From Streptomyces sp. CC53 (GTDB lineage: Bacteria > Actinomycetota > Actinomycetes > Streptomycetales > Streptomycetaceae), in contig NZ_MKXB01000189.1 in the NCBI RefSeq assembly GCF_001865245.1, positions 79,457 to 143,456 of the forward strand: a stretch of 64,000 bases of DNA. The letters run 5' to 3'. The position numbers were made by a program, and so were the translations under genes. The notes under the pieces were generated by a model. It saw nothing but the letters and a program-made list of their open reading frames with translations, was not told the origin of the DNA and did not search any database. Position 1 is the first letter of the stretch. Every line of letters begins with the position of its first letter. This document shows positions 25,637-33,872 of this stretch, piece after piece.

Positions 25637-25648
25637 AAGGGGGAGGCG

Positions 25649-26200
25649 ATGGCGTGGACCGCGCCGACCACCTTTGTCGACGGTCAGGTGCTCACCGCCG
25701 CACAGCTCAATACGTATCTGCGTGACAACCTGATGGCCACGGAAACGGCTGTAGCCAGAACCCCGGGCAGCTTTCTGGTCGCGAGGGCGCTTTCGCAGAT
25801 CGTTGAGCGCAAGCCGGTCATTTCGCGGGTGGCCGCGGCCGAAACGACCGAGAGCTTCCAGTTCACCGACCTGAACACACCGGGCCCGCAGGTGACCGTA
25901 GAGACAGGCCCGTCGGCGATCGTTTTCCTCTACTGCGGCTCCAATAGCGATACCCCCGGAATCGCGTCAACCATGGCGTACGAGATCGAGGGACGAAACA
26001 GAGTCACGACAGGCTCCGTTCCGACAGGCGCCGTCGAGTTCCGCACCTCCGGAGGGGCAGGCTTCACGCGGCACGGCGGAGCCGTATCGATGATGAATGA
26101 CCTCACTCCCGGCGAGAACACCTTCACCGCCAAATACAAGACCAGCGGTTCGGGGACCAGTACCTTCCGTGACCGCGTGATGATCGTGTTCCCGCTGTAA
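25649..26200 (+). CDS. Tail-fibre-like paralogue 7 of 7 (183 aa)
   Basis: Closest to copy 6 in its start (MAWTAPTTFVDGQVLTAAQL) and its DLTPG.NTFTAKYK region. The middle is replaced by SSNSDTPGIASTMAYEIEGR. AAAGGGGGAGG precedes ATG 25649. The holin-like gene follows 13 bases after its stop. Confidence 0.75.
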   Translation: MAWTAPTTFVDGQVLTAAQLNTYLRDNLMATETAVARTPGSFLVARALSQIVERKPVISRVAAAETTESFQFTDLNTPGPQVTVETGPSAIVFLYCGSNSDTPGIASTMAYEIEGRNRVTTGSVPTGAVEFRTSGGAGFTRHGGAVSMMNDLTPGENTFTAKYKTSGSGTSTFRDRVMIVFPL

Positions 26201-26213
26201 CGGGAGGTTGGCC

Positions 26214-26408
26214 ATGAACAACGAGGTGGAAGTCGCCTCCCGACTGGCCCGTATCGAAGCCCGGCTGGACGAGCTGGTGCGACTGAATCAGAGTCGCGGC
26301 GAAGACCACGAACAGCGCATCAGGACGCTCGAAAGATGGCGCTACGCCATTCCACCCACCGTCGTCGCGGCGGTCATCTCCGCCCTTGTGGCCATATTCG
26401 GAAAGTGA
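26214..26408 (+). CDS. Holin-like / XhlA-type small membrane protein (64 aa)
   Basis: An N-terminal charged coiled coil (ASRLARIEARLDELVRLNQ, then EDHEQRIRTLERWR) is followed by a single C-terminal transmembrane segment (AIPPTVVAAVISALVAIFGK). This layout matches the XhlA/hemolysin-type phage membrane proteins that help endolysin reach the wall. ATG 26214 has GGGAGG 6 bases upstream; the TTG at 26208 is less likely. It opens the lysis block. Confidence 0.7.
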   Translation: MNNEVEVASRLARIEARLDELVRLNQSRGEDHEQRIRTLERWRYAIPPTVVAAVISALVAIFGK

Positions 26409-26414
26409 GAGCCG

Positions 26415-28376
26415 GTGAACCTCTTCACCCAAAAGCAGGTAGAAGATCTCTGTGTCCACGTCGGTTTCTCCCGCTCGGATGCCCGCATCGCTTCTGCTAT
26501 CGCGATGGTCGAGGCTCCGGCCGAAGGCAGGCCCGGCTTCTGCGACGCCGACGCCGTCGGAGACCAGGAGCTGGCCAACTCCACGTGGGGCTACAGCTAC
26601 GGCTTCTTCCAGATCCGCTCCCTGCGGGCCCACAAGGGCACCGGCCAGTACCGGGACGAGGACCGCCTCCGCAATCCCGACTTCGCATGCCGGTCGGCGC
26701 TGCACATCTTCCAGAACGCAGGCGGGGGTACGTTCAACGACTGGACGACCTACCGGACCGGTCAGTACAAGGCATACCTCCAGGACGAGTTTCCGCCCGA
26801 CCCCGGCACGTATGTCGTCGTCTCCGGCGACACCCTCACCAAGATCGGCCTCAAGGTCGGTGTCGAGTGGCAGGAGATCGCCCGCCTGAACAACCTGCAC
26901 CACCCGTACACCATCAACATCGGCCAGGTGCTCCGGCTCCCCGACGGCGCGGGACTGCCTCCTGAGCCGGTGCAGTACACCGTCGCCGCCGGCGACACCC
27001 TGTGGGCGATCGGGAAGCGCTTCGGCATCCCGTGGGAGCACATCGCCCGAGCCAACGGCATCGTCGGGCCGTACGTCATCCACCCCGGAGACGTTCTCGA
27101 CATTCCCGGAACCCAGGGCGACCCTGCCCCCGAGCCCGAGCCTGAGCCCGAGCCTGAGCCCGTCGAGATCAACCTGTCGAACCTGACCTTCAACGCCCGC
27201 AACGACGACGTCGCCCTGCTCCAGCAGGCCCTCACAGATGCCGGCCACGACCCCGGCCCCGTCGACGGCTGGTACTACAACATGACCCGGGCCGCGATCA
27301 GGGCCTTCGAGGAAGCGGAGGGCCTGATCGCCGATGGGCTTGCCGACCGCGCGGTGTGCGAACGACTGGGCTTCGCCGTCACCGGCGAGGACCCCCCTGT
27401 TCCTCCGCCGAGCTCGGGCGCGGTGTCGGCCGACAGCATCCGGGCCGCGGCCACCGGCGGCACCCGCATATCCGGCACCTACTCGCACAGCAGCATGGCC
27501 AACCCGGTGTCTGTGTACCGCAAGGGCGACGCCGTCTACTTCCACGCCGGCATGACCATCGACTGCGACGGCCGGCCCGGCTCCATCTGCAACAGCACCA
27601 CCGACCCGTGGTTCCAGCCGCAGACCGCTTGGCAGCAGTCCGACGGCCGGCACCTGGACGCCGCGGACCTGCCGTTCATCGTGATCCCGCTCGCGTCGTC
27701 GACCTGGGACTACCGGCAGCACGGTATCGGCGGCGGGGATTTGTGCGTCGTCGCTTACCGGGACCGCTTTTTGTATGCGGTCGTCGGCGACCTCGGACCC
27801 ACGTACCGGATCGGCGAGGCGTCCAACGCCTGTGCCCGCGCCCTCGGCATCAACGGCGACCCGCGTGTCGGCGGCACCGGCAGCGGCGTGACGTACGTGG
27901 TGTTCCCCGGCGTGAAGGTCCGGCCCATCGAGTCGAAGGCCGAGGCGTCCCGCCTGGGCGCCCAGAAGCTGACCGAGTGGCTGGGGATCGGGACGTCGCC
28001 GGCGCCGTCCTTCGAGGGTGAGGTGCTGCGCCTCACGAATGTCGAGCGGCAGGCCGGCGGGCTCCGGCCGCTGTCCGCTGATACGCGACTGGACCGCGCC
28101 GCGGAGAAGCATTCCGCCCGCATGTCCGACGGCCTGGGCCTGGTCCACAGCGATCTGGCGGCAGCGCTTCGAGCGGAGGGCGTCAGCTTCCGGTCCGCGG
28201 CCGAGAACATCGCTGTCGGATACCGCACCCCGCAGGCCGTGGTCGCTGCGTGGATGAACTCGCCTGGTCACCGCGACAACATCATGAGCCCCGGCCTCAC
28301 GCACCTGGGCGTCGGCCACGTACAGGCGTCGGACGGCCAGCACTGGTGGACCCAGATGTTCGCCTCCATGGCATGA
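26415..28376 (+). CDS. Modular lysin: lysozyme-like, 2x LysM, PG-binding, GH75 chitosanase-like, CAP
   Basis: This 653-residue enzyme has an N-terminal lysozyme-like region (1-125), LysM repeats at about 131-178 and 186-232, and a Pro-Glu linker. A peptidoglycan-binding domain (about 252-320, with GPVDGWYYNMTRAAI) follows. A fungal-type chitosanase (GH75)-like domain spans about 350-500 (VYFHAGMTIDCDG, DPWFQPQTAW, LDAADLPFIVIP, GDLGPTYRIGEAS). A CAP/SCP domain closes it (535-653; LVHSDL, ENIAVG, SPGHRDNIMSP). The GTG start follows GAGAG. It likely attacks the host wall; the GH75 and CAP modules are uncommon in phage lysins. Confidence 0.82.
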   Translation: MNLFTQKQVEDLCVHVGFSRSDARIASAIAMVEAPAEGRPGFCDADAVGDQELANSTWGYSYGFFQIRSLRAHKGTGQYRDEDRLRNPDFACRSALHIFQNAGGGTFNDWTTYRTGQYKAYLQDEFPPDPGTYVVVSGDTLTKIGLKVGVEWQEIARLNNLHHPYTINIGQVLRLPDGAGLPPEPVQYTVAAGDTLWAIGKRFGIPWEHIARANGIVGPYVIHPGDVLDIPGTQGDPAPEPEPEPEPEPVEINLSNLTFNARNDDVALLQQALTDAGHDPGPVDGWYYNMTRAAIRAFEEAEGLIADGLADRAVCERLGFAVTGEDPPVPPPSSGAVSADSIRAAATGGTRISGTYSHSSMANPVSVYRKGDAVYFHAGMTIDCDGRPGSICNSTTDPWFQPQTAWQQSDGRHLDAADLPFIVIPLASSTWDYRQHGIGGGDLCVVAYRDRFLYAVVGDLGPTYRIGEASNACARALGINGDPRVGGTGSGVTYVVFPGVKVRPIESKAEASRLGAQKLTEWLGIGTSPAPSFEGEVLRLTNVERQAGGLRPLSADTRLDRAAEKHSARMSDGLGLVHSDLAAALRAEGVSFRSAAENIAVGYRTPQAVVAAWMNSPGHRDNIMSPGLTHLGVGHVQASDGQHWWTQMFASMA

Positions 28377-28410
28377 CACGCGAAGACAACTGAATAGCTG
28401 GAGGCTCGAA

Positions 28411-30036
28411 TTGGCCACGCAAGCAGAACTGGACCGGGCCGCAGCATGGGCGCGCGCCCAGGTCGGTAAGCCGTATGTGCTCGGGTCGTTCGGGTCGTCG
28501 TTCGACTGCTCGACTTATATGTCCGGCATCGCAACGATGATCCGCGACGGTGTCGCGAAGCGGTGGTTCACCACCCACCCGTTCCACTCGGGTGCCCGTT
28601 TTCCGCTCGCCGGCTGGGAGCGCGACCTCCAGGCCCCGTTCATGATCGGCATCACGGCCGATGGGATCGGCCACACCGGCGGCACCCTGCTGGGCGTCAA
28701 CTACGAAGCAACCGCCGCCGATGGCCGCCGGGTTCGCATGGGCCCCACGGCCCGCGGGGCTTTCCACTCGATGTACGAGCTCCGCTACGGCTTCCGCCCC
28801 TCGCTTCTCGAAGGGGCGCCGCTGCCTCCGGGAGGGGGAGAGAACGTGACCACCTACACGATCAAGCCCGGCGACACCCTCTACGGAATCGGCGAGCGGT
28901 TCGAGGTCGACTGGCGCGACATCGCCGAAGCCAACAACATCGACTCGCCCTACATCATTCACCCCGGCCGCGACCTGGAGATACCGGGCGCCGACAACCG
29001 GCCTGTGGTCCGCCTCTCCAACCTGACCTTCAACGCCCGCAACGACGACGTCCGCGTCCGTCAGGAGGCGTTGAACGCCAAGGGGTACAACGCGGGCCCG
29101 GTCGACGGCTGGTACTACAACATGACCAAGGCGGCCGTGCAGCGGTTCCAGGAGGCCCAGGGCTGGACCGGTCCTGACGCTGACGGCATGGTCGGCCTGG
29201 AAACGGTTGCCCGCCTCGGGCTGCGCGTGGAGGGCGGCAGCGTCCCCACCCCGGCGCCGGCACCGCCGCCGGCCCCGTCGCCGAAGACGGTGAACCTGGC
29301 GAACCTCGCCTTCAACGCCCGCAACGACGACGTCAAGATCGTCCAGCAGGCGCTGAAGGACAAGGGCTACGACCCGGGTGTCGTCGACGGCTGGTACTAC
29401 AACATGACCCGCGGTGCGGTGCGTGCGTTCCAGGAGGCCCAGGGCTGGGACGGCGACGACGCTGACGGCATGGTCGGCCCCGAGACGGCCCGCCGGCTCG
29501 GCCTCAACCCCGTCGGCACCCCGCCGGTCGCCCCCGCTCCGACGCCCGTCCCATCGCCTTCGGGTTGGCGTGCGGCTTCGGAGCCGACGCACGACTACAC
29601 GCGGGTGTCATGGGGCGGCAAGACGGTCAACCGCCGCACTGCGATCATGCTGGACCGGGCCATCGCGATTCTCCGCGCGGAGGGTGGCCCCACCTTCAGT
29701 TACCTCACGCAGGGCTCTTACAACCGAGGCGTCTCGGCTTCTGCCGGCACGCATGACGGCGGCGGTGTCGTAGATATCCCGTCGTCCAGCAGTGCGGTTG
29801 CTCTGGCGCTGCGCAAGGCAGGCTTCTTCGCCTGGGTGCGCACTCCGGCGCAGGGCTTCTCCTACCACATCCACGCGGTGGCGATCGGTGACCGGGAGCT
29901 GTCGTCCTCCGCTCGTGGCCAGGTCACGCAGGGCTTCCAGGACCGCAACGGCTTGGCCGGCCGCGGGCCTGACCCGGACCCGGATCCCTACCCGGACTGG
30001 ACGAAGCGGTACGGCACACACGTGAGCCCGGACTGA
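28411..30036 (+). CDS. Modular endolysin: NlpC/CHAP-like, LysM, 2x PG-binding, M15-like peptidase
   Basis: A 541-residue protein. An N-terminal Cys-hydrolase domain has a nucleophile candidate Cys33 (SSFDCSTYMSG) and a His near residue 88 (GIGHTGG). Then come LysM (145-193) and two peptidoglycan-binding domains (about 200-272 and 294-368, each with VDGWYYNMT). A C-terminal D,D-peptidase-fold domain (about 397-494) carries SASAGTHDGGGVVD and YHIHAV as probable zinc ligands. That last domain is clearly related to one in the tape measure. TTG 28411 follows CTGGAGG. Two catalytic domains probably cut stem peptides. Confidence 0.85.
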   Translation: MATQAELDRAAAWARAQVGKPYVLGSFGSSFDCSTYMSGIATMIRDGVAKRWFTTHPFHSGARFPLAGWERDLQAPFMIGITADGIGHTGGTLLGVNYEATAADGRRVRMGPTARGAFHSMYELRYGFRPSLLEGAPLPPGGGENVTTYTIKPGDTLYGIGERFEVDWRDIAEANNIDSPYIIHPGRDLEIPGADNRPVVRLSNLTFNARNDDVRVRQEALNAKGYNAGPVDGWYYNMTKAAVQRFQEAQGWTGPDADGMVGLETVARLGLRVEGGSVPTPAPAPPPAPSPKTVNLANLAFNARNDDVKIVQQALKDKGYDPGVVDGWYYNMTRGAVRAFQEAQGWDGDDADGMVGPETARRLGLNPVGTPPVAPAPTPVPSPSGWRAASEPTHDYTRVSWGGKTVNRRTAIMLDRAIAILRAEGGPTFSYLTQGSYNRGVSASAGTHDGGGVVDIPSSSSAVALALRKAGFFAWVRTPAQGFSYHIHAVAIGDRELSSSARGQVTQGFQDRNGLAGRGPDPDPDPYPDWTKRYGTHVSPD

Positions 30037-30773
30037 TGACCGCGATCCGGGATGTGCAGATCGCCCTCCTGGCGGCCGAGGCCGGCATCCCGGACGAGGA
30101 GCTGGCCACGGCCGTGGCGATCTGCCTGGGCGAATCCTCCGGTCAGCCTCGCGCCTACAACGGGCACGGAGGCGACCACAGTTTCGGGCTCTGGCAGATC
30201 AACATGCGGGGACGGATGGGCCCTGCTCGCCGCGCCCAGTACGGCATCTCGTCGAACGAAGCCCTCTTCGATCCGGTGGTCAACGCCAAGGCCATGGCGC
30301 GCCTGTCCTCGGGCGGCCGGAACTGGAAGCCGTGGGGCGCCTACACCAAGGGCGGCTACCGCAACAAGGGCCGCCTAGAGCGGGCGGAGGAGGCCGTACA
30401 CCGGCTGCGCTCCGGCGAGGCGGTCGAGCCACCGATCGAAGCGCCGGCATGGCATCCGACGGTCAACGCCGCACACATCTACCCGGGAGGCCGCGGCCAT
30501 TCGGTGTACGTCTTGCAGCGCGCCCTGGCCGCGATGTTCCCCGACTACCGAGTCCTGAGCTACCCCGACCGGCGGGGTGTGATGGACGAGGAGTCCGTGG
30601 CCTTCCTGAACCGGTGGATGGCCTCCGGGCCCGGCGGATCGTGGCCGGCGACCGGCTACGCGAACCTCGACACGCTCTCGCGGCTGGGCTACAAGGTGCC
30701 GCCGTCGCTGGAGTTCAAGGCGACCTGTGACCACGTTGACGCCGATGAGATGCACTTCTACGGAGGCTCCTGA
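30036..30773 (+). CDS. Lysozyme-like transglycosylase with PG-binding-like tail (245 aa)
   Basis: The ATG overlaps the previous stop (TGATG). Residues 1-125 show the SLT-type pattern: catalytic Glu in CLGESSGQPRA, then DHSFGLWQINM. Residues about 145-225 resemble a peptidoglycan-binding domain, with VYVLQRALAAMFPDY at its start. It probably cleaves glycan strands. No LysM is present. Confidence 0.8.
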   Translation: MTAIRDVQIALLAAEAGIPDEELATAVAICLGESSGQPRAYNGHGGDHSFGLWQINMRGRMGPARRAQYGISSNEALFDPVVNAKAMARLSSGGRNWKPWGAYTKGGYRNKGRLERAEEAVHRLRSGEAVEPPIEAPAWHPTVNAAHIYPGGRGHSVYVLQRALAAMFPDYRVLSYPDRRGVMDEESVAFLNRWMASGPGGSWPATGYANLDTLSRLGYKVPPSLEFKATCDHVDADEMHFYGGS

Positions 30774-30774
30774 A

Positions 30775-32052
30775 GTGGCAGTAACGGTTCTGCATCTGCA
30801 CTGCGACCCGGCAGGCCGGGCGGTGCTTCACCTTCATTCGGACACCTACTTCAAAGCCCAGACGGTGGGCGTCGCCGTGCGTAGCAGCACCGGGCAGAAC
30901 CTCGACTACCCGGGGAACGTGTCGAGCGTCAACGTCGGCCCCGACGGCTACATCTACATATCGGACCCCCGCACCCCGTTGCCGAACGGCACGTATACGG
31001 TGTTCGGCTTCTACCGCCTGGGCGGCGTCTGGCACAACCTTCCCTCGCAGCAGCTCGTGGTGCCGCCACCGCCGCCCGCGGAGGGCACCTATGTGGTGCA
31101 GCGCGGCGACACGCTGTGGGGGATCGGCCAGCAGCTCGGCGTGCCGTGGGAGGACATCGCCGCCACGAACGGCATCGAGGAGCCGTACACGATCTACCCG
31201 GGTCAAGTCCTCGTCATCCCCGACAGCCAACCGGCACCCGACCCCGAGCCTGACCCGGATCCTCCACCGCCGGACCCCGAACCCGATCCTGAGCCGGGCG
31301 GGGACACGACTACGGTTCCGGGCAAGATGGTCGTCTTCTCCGGGGACAACTTCCTGGACGGCGGCAAGTGGAACATCGGCCGCAGCTCCGCCTACCCCGG
31401 CGGCGGACCCGGACAGACCAACTACGGCGACAACAAAGCTGATTACATCCATCCGACCAACGCTCCCAGCCTCGTCCACGACGCGGACCTGGGCAGGCTG
31501 GTGTGGCGCTTCCGTGCGACCAGGAGGGGGCCGGACGCCTGGGATACGCCGCTGGCGACGACCGAGTACGTCCCGGGCGGCGGCGGGTTCGAGATCCGGC
31601 CCGGCGACACCATGACCGCCAAGCTGAAGCTTCCCGCTGAGCGGGGAGCGTGGCCCGCGTATTGGACGTGGGGCCGCGACAACCCTCCCGGGTATGGCGG
31701 GGTGCAGCCGGGGCACGGCGAAGTCGACATGTTCGAGTACCACCCGAACAATCCGGATCTGCTGGAGCTCAGCAACCGGGTCAGCGGCGGCGGCCACTAC
31801 TACCGGAACAGTCAGGTGGTGCAGCCCGGACGCTGGATCGACATGCGCGTGGATTTCGGCACGGACGGCGTCGTCTGGCGCATCGACGGCCAGCACGTCT
31901 TCACCGCCAACGGGCTACCGAGCTACTGGCGAGCCTGGCCGATTGTGAACCTGTCGATTGTCTCGGCCGCGAACCCCTGGCATCCCGAACCGCTGTCGAG
32001 CGTCAACACGATCGACTTCTACGTAGCCGATTTCAAGGTGTGGCGCCCGTGA
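30775..32052 (+). CDS. LysM protein with GH16-like glucanase domain (425 aa)
   Basis: GTG 30775 is chosen with GGAGG 9 bases upstream. Residues 1-100 form a beta domain, a LysM lies at about 103-150, and a Pro/Asp/Glu linker follows. The C-terminal 240 residues resemble a GH16 jelly roll: GEVDMFEY near residue 315 fits the E-x-D-x-x-E catalytic signature of laminarinases and related enzymes, and WPAYWTWG lies upstream as in that fold. It may degrade a capsule or wall glucan; substrate is unknown. Hydrolase placement among murein enzymes argues for a role in host surface breakdown. Confidence 0.7.
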   Translation: MAVTVLHLHCDPAGRAVLHLHSDTYFKAQTVGVAVRSSTGQNLDYPGNVSSVNVGPDGYIYISDPRTPLPNGTYTVFGFYRLGGVWHNLPSQQLVVPPPPPAEGTYVVQRGDTLWGIGQQLGVPWEDIAATNGIEEPYTIYPGQVLVIPDSQPAPDPEPDPDPPPPDPEPDPEPGGDTTTVPGKMVVFSGDNFLDGGKWNIGRSSAYPGGGPGQTNYGDNKADYIHPTNAPSLVHDADLGRLVWRFRATRRGPDAWDTPLATTEYVPGGGGFEIRPGDTMTAKLKLPAERGAWPAYWTWGRDNPPGYGGVQPGHGEVDMFEYHPNNPDLLELSNRVSGGGHYYRNSQVVQPGRWIDMRVDFGTDGVVWRIDGQHVFTANGLPSYWRAWPIVNLSIVSAANPWHPEPLSSVNTIDFYVADFKVWRP

Positions 32053-32067
32053 ACAGGAAGGCGAGTC

Positions 32068-32430
32068 ATGTCTGAAGGCAAGTTCCGGCGGGCCACGCAC
32101 GTGGTCTCCTCGGGTGAGAACCTCGTAGAGATCGGCGCCATGTACGGGGTGTCGTGGCGCGACATGGCGGTGGACAACGAGCTCGACAACCGGGACCTGA
32201 TCCACCCCGGGCAGGTGCTCAAGCTGCCCTACTGCGAGTACACGGTTGTCGAGGGCGACACCCTCACGGGCATTCACGAGGCGTATGTCGCGAAGCGTGC
32301 GGCGGGATGCCCGGGATGCCATGACGCTGGCCCGTACGGGGCTTCCCTGCGCGACGTTGCGCGGTACAACCAGATCGACAACCCTGACCTGATTCACCCC
32401 GGGCAGGTTGTCAAGCTGCCCTTGCGGTGA
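32068..32430 (+). CDS. Tandem LysM protein (120 aa)
   Basis: Two LysM modules only (residues about 8-52 and 57-118), without a catalytic domain. Each has an ASN/ASP-rich helix and a NPDLIHPGQV or NRDLIHPGQV close. The second contains an insertion with CPGCH, which could bind metal. It may anchor to murein or compete for binding sites. ATG 32068 follows GAAGGCG. Confidence 0.75.
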   Translation: MSEGKFRRATHVVSSGENLVEIGAMYGVSWRDMAVDNELDNRDLIHPGQVLKLPYCEYTVVEGDTLTGIHEAYVAKRAAGCPGCHDAGPYGASLRDVARYNQIDNPDLIHPGQVVKLPLR

Positions 32431-32436
32431 TCGGGC

Positions 32437-32826
32437 ATGGGACGCGCGTCTTCCCCCGTGCCCGGCTACAAGGTCACCTACCCGTACGGGGTGCGTAACG
32501 CCCGCTACGCGGCTGGCTTCCACACTGGCCACGACTACGCCGCCCCTACCGGCACCCCGGTGGTCGCCGTTCGCGATGGCGTCATCGCCTGGTCGAACAG
32601 CGGCGGAGGGGCGTACGGCCAGTGGATAGGGCTGCGTGCCGACAACGGCCGCGATTACGTCTACTGCCACTTGTCCGCCCGGAGCGTCCGCACTGGCCAG
32701 AGGGTCAAGGCCGGCCAGAGGCTTGGCGCGGTGGGTGCCACTGGCAGGGTTACGGGCCCGCATCTGCATTTTGAAGATCGTCCGCGTGGCGGTGGCTACG
32801 GCAACGTCCGCAGGCCCTCTTGGTGA
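32437..32826 (+). CDS. M23 family metallopeptidase (129 aa)
   Basis: A minimal LytM-type domain. Zinc ligands are visible as HTGHD (HxxxD) and HLHFE (HxH). The core VRNARYAAGFHTGHDYAAP and GAVGATGRVTGPHLHFE is typical. It has no signal peptide or binding module, so export would depend on the holin. It cuts peptide cross-bridges in this family. Start ATG 32437 lies 6 bases after the LysM gene stop. Confidence 0.88.
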   Translation: MGRASSPVPGYKVTYPYGVRNARYAAGFHTGHDYAAPTGTPVVAVRDGVIAWSNSGGGAYGQWIGLRADNGRDYVYCHLSARSVRTGQRVKAGQRLGAVGATGRVTGPHLHFEDRPRGGGYGNVRRPSW

Positions 32827-32836
32827 AGGAGAAACG

Positions 32837-33052
32837 ATGAAGGATTCCACACGGAGGACCGTGCGTACGGTCTTCCAGAACGCTGTCGCTGTGGCGGCCG
32901 GTATGCCGCTCCTGCTGGACGCTGCCGGCATCGATGAGACGGTGCCCGGTGTTGCCGTCGTTCTCGGTGTGTCGGCCGCGGTGACGCGCCTGATGGCGCT
33001 GCCGCTCGTCGACTCCCTTCTCCCCGCGTTCCTCCGCAAGGGCGACGCCTGA
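32837..33052 (+). CDS. Holin (71 aa, two transmembrane segments)
   Basis: Hydrophobic segments at about residues 13-33 and 37-58, a charged N-terminus (MKDSTRRTVR) and a short basic C-terminus (LRKGDA) match actinophage holins. AAGGAGA precedes ATG 32837. It closes the lysis operon and is followed by a strong terminator. Export of the hydrolases through this pore is the family role. Confidence 0.8.
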   Translation: MKDSTRRTVRTVFQNAVAVAAGMPLLLDAAGIDETVPGVAVVLGVSAAVTRLMALPLVDSLLPAFLRKGDA

Positions 33053-33101
33053 CCTGGAGGTGATCCCCGGTCTCGCGCCGGGTAGCGCCCGGCAAAACTG
33101 T

Positions 33102-33146
33102 GCCCCCACCCCCTCCGCTCCGGCGGTCGGGGTGGGGGCCTTTTTT
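33102..33146 (+). terminator. Strong rho-independent terminator closing the late operon
   Basis: The stem pairs GCCCCCACCCC (33102-33112) with GGGGTGGGGGC (33129-33139), followed by six T at 33141-33146. It also separates the rightward late genes from the leftward lysogeny genes. Confidence 0.92.
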
Positions 33147-33159
33147 GCGTTCGGGTCCG

Positions 33160-33579
33160 CTACCGGAGCCCTTCTGGGCAGGGATGCTCGGGCCTCCAGA
33201 AGTTCGGGCAGGCAATGAGGTGGATGGCGTAGAAGGTGGAGCCGCCGTTCCCCCACCAGCCGCCGACGACGTCGCGTTCCATCTCCAGGGCTTCGCGGGC
33301 CGCGGCCAGCCGGGAGTCGAGCACACCGGGTTCCTTGATGTGCTTCTCGTCGAAGCGGTCGAGGTGCTGCCGAACAGTTGCCGAGTACCACTCCAGAGCC
33401 GGGCCCGTGTCCTTGAACGTGCCCTTGATCATCTTCCTTGGCTTGAGGAGCCAGTTAGCAGGCTCGATGGGAGCCACAGAGGTCGACCCGAATCCTGTGC
33501 CCAGCGGGCGTCTCTGCGAGTCGTTGCCGTACTCGGATCCGGAGCCGACCCACACGTATCCGTGGTGGTGAACTGCCAT
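33160..33579 (-). CDS. Hypothetical protein (139 aa)
   Basis: The product begins MAVHHHGYVWVGSGSEYG and continues with a His/Lys-rich helical part (LEWYSATVRQHLDRFDEKH). It ends with YAIHLIACPNFWRPEHPCPEG. The start at 33579 is preferred for its AAGG box. No family is recognised. The gene lies in the lysogeny strand between a hairpin and the late terminator, so it may be a cargo gene. Confidence 0.6.
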   Translation of the reverse strand: MAVHHHGYVWVGSGSEYGNDSQRRPLGTGFGSTSVAPIEPANWLLKPRKMIKGTFKDTGPALEWYSATVRQHLDRFDEKHIKEPGVLDSRLAAAREALEMERDVVGGWWGNGGSTFYAIHLIACPNFWRPEHPCPEGLR

Positions 33580-33602
33580 GCACCCCAACCTTCTTCAACC
33601 GG

Positions 33603-33639
33603 CAGGGGCGGCCCCTCGTCGAGCGAAGAGCCGCCCCTG
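33603..33639 (-). terminator. Hairpin between the 39-codon ORF and the 139-residue gene
   Basis: A 10-bp perfect stem (CAGGGGCGGC with GCCGCCCCTG) with a 17-nt loop. No T-tract is seen, so it could be a terminator, attenuator or RNA-stability element for the small ORF upstream on this strand. Confidence 0.55.
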
Positions 33640-33667
33640 GTCTCACGTGTGAGCGGAGCCTACCGTG

Positions 33668-33787
33668 CTACTTGCGTCCGCAGCCGTCGCCGTCGCCGCA
33701 GCCGCCTGACGGGTTGCCGCCCTTCCCGTCGTCCTCGTCGCCGCCCATCAGGGTGGACGTCTTGCGCAGTGCTTCCTTGAGGTTCAT
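33668..33787 (-). CDS. Small ORF (39 aa) with Gly/Asp/Cys-rich tail
   Basis: The product starts MNLKEALRKTSTLMGGDEDD, then KGGNPSGG, then CGDGDGCGRK. The first half is leader-like (helical, charged) and the second half is Gly/Asp-rich with two Cys. GAGAGG sits 9-14 bases upstream of the ATG. The layout recalls either a RiPP precursor or a small metal-binding peptide; no modifying enzyme is seen nearby. It is too short to name. Codon choice (AAC, CTC, AAG, GGC, GAC) is typical of coding DNA here. Confidence 0.5.
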   Translation of the reverse strand: MNLKEALRKTSTLMGGDEDDGKGGNPSGGCGDGDGCGRK

Positions 33788-33872
33788 GGGCTTCTGCCTC
33801 TCTCAAAGGGTCCCGGCTGGGGACTTCCCCCGGACCGGTAGTGCACTTGCCAAGCCGGGATGTCCCGGCAGT

